From Clostridiaceae bacterium (GTDB lineage Bacteria; Bacillota; Clostridia; DSM-8532), in contig DUNT01000019.1 of the NCBI GenBank assembly GCA_012839205.1, positions 27,184-91,183 of the forward strand: a stretch of 64,000 bases of DNA, in the 5' to 3' direction. Below, piece by piece: positions 63,871-64,000 of the stretch (position 1 is the first letter of the stretch; each line of letters opens with the position of its first letter). The position numbers and the translations under genes are program-made. The notes beneath the pieces were generated by a model. The model was not told the origin of the DNA and searched no databases. It was given only the letters and a program-made list of their open reading frames with translations.

Positions 63871-64000
63871 AAATAAAGGCTCTGTTAACTAAGTATGAAG
63901 AAATGAGACCTGAAAGACCTTTGGTAGAGCCCTAAAAAGAAAAAAGCCTACTAATGGAAATGACTAAGAACAAAGTAACATGAAAAAAAGTGATGTGCAA
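63871..64000. other. Terminal gap without a recognised gene
   Basis: A GGCTCT...AGAGCC inverted repeat (63880-63932 region) follows the NfeD gene, without a T run. No start of a further gene is visible before the window ends. Confidence 0.4.

Overview
The window comes from an anaerobic, spore-forming, low-GC Gram-positive bacterium of the class Clostridia. The gene set and RNA-switch style fit Ruminiclostridium or a related cluster III Clostridium, but this is inferred from gene content and no database was searched. Pointers are the spore genes tlp, spoVS and spoIIIE, the rny-ymdB-spoVS-phosphoglucomutase order, a T-box and two lysine riboswitches, frequent TTG and GTG starts behind strong GGAGG sites, and lipoprotein signal peptides.

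Layout. 1-4.0 kb (+): the end of a dlt-like operon (adenylating enzyme cut by the window edge, carrier protein, MBOAT acyltransferase, SGNH/DltD-like protein). 4.3-6.3 kb: a lipoprotein, a small aromatic-acid-exporter-type membrane protein and a TetR regulator. 6.4-12.7 kb (+): a decayed chemotaxis-type signalling operon. cheY and cheB are intact, cheA carries an in-frame amber codon, and a deletion has joined the front of cheA to the tail of cheR. A PAS hybrid kinase and a response regulator follow. 12.7-17.4 kb: tag, an MFS transporter, and a padR-HAAS-SDR-SDR operon (-). 17.5-23.3 kb (-): a complete livKHMGF branched-chain amino acid importer plus a CBS-ACT protein, behind a T-box whose likely specifier is the Leu codon CUC. 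23.4-26.6 kb: REP-like repeats, then a second MBOAT gene with a DHHW/AlgX-like partner. 26.6-30.4 kb: a repeat island, carB (-) and tlp. 30.8-33.6 kb (+): a lysine riboswitch with terminator in front of a three-gene polar amino acid ABC importer.

33.7-42.1 kb (+) is the most unusual locus. A single-module NRPS (C-A-T) carries a C-terminal Rossmann domain resembling acyl-ACP reductase (AAR). Its stop overlaps the start of a 7TM-PAS histidine kinase, followed by a REC-GAF-HD-GYP protein and a lipoprotein. This could be a small-molecule synthase encoded with its own receptor and a c-di-GMP output.

42.5-47.8 kb: a DUF1846 protein, a HAD phosphatase that seems to start at AUA, azlCD, tRNA-Leu(GAG), a LURP-one-related protein and a DUF624-type membrane protein. 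47.8-49.9 kb (-): dapA-dapB behind a second lysine riboswitch, with a promoter sharing its -35 box with the divergent spoIIIE/ftsK promoter. 49.9-64 kb (+): spoIIIE/ftsK, a TPR protein, meso-diaminopimelate dehydrogenase, folD, rny, ymdB, spoVS, phosphoglucomutase, a YhaM-type exonuclease, a GNAT-like protein and an NfeD protein.

Recurring themes are amino acid supply under RNA control (lysine synthesis and uptake by L boxes, branched-chain uptake by a T-box), cell-envelope or polymer acylation (two MBOAT systems), and two signalling islands, one decayed and one apparently intact with a natural-product enzyme.
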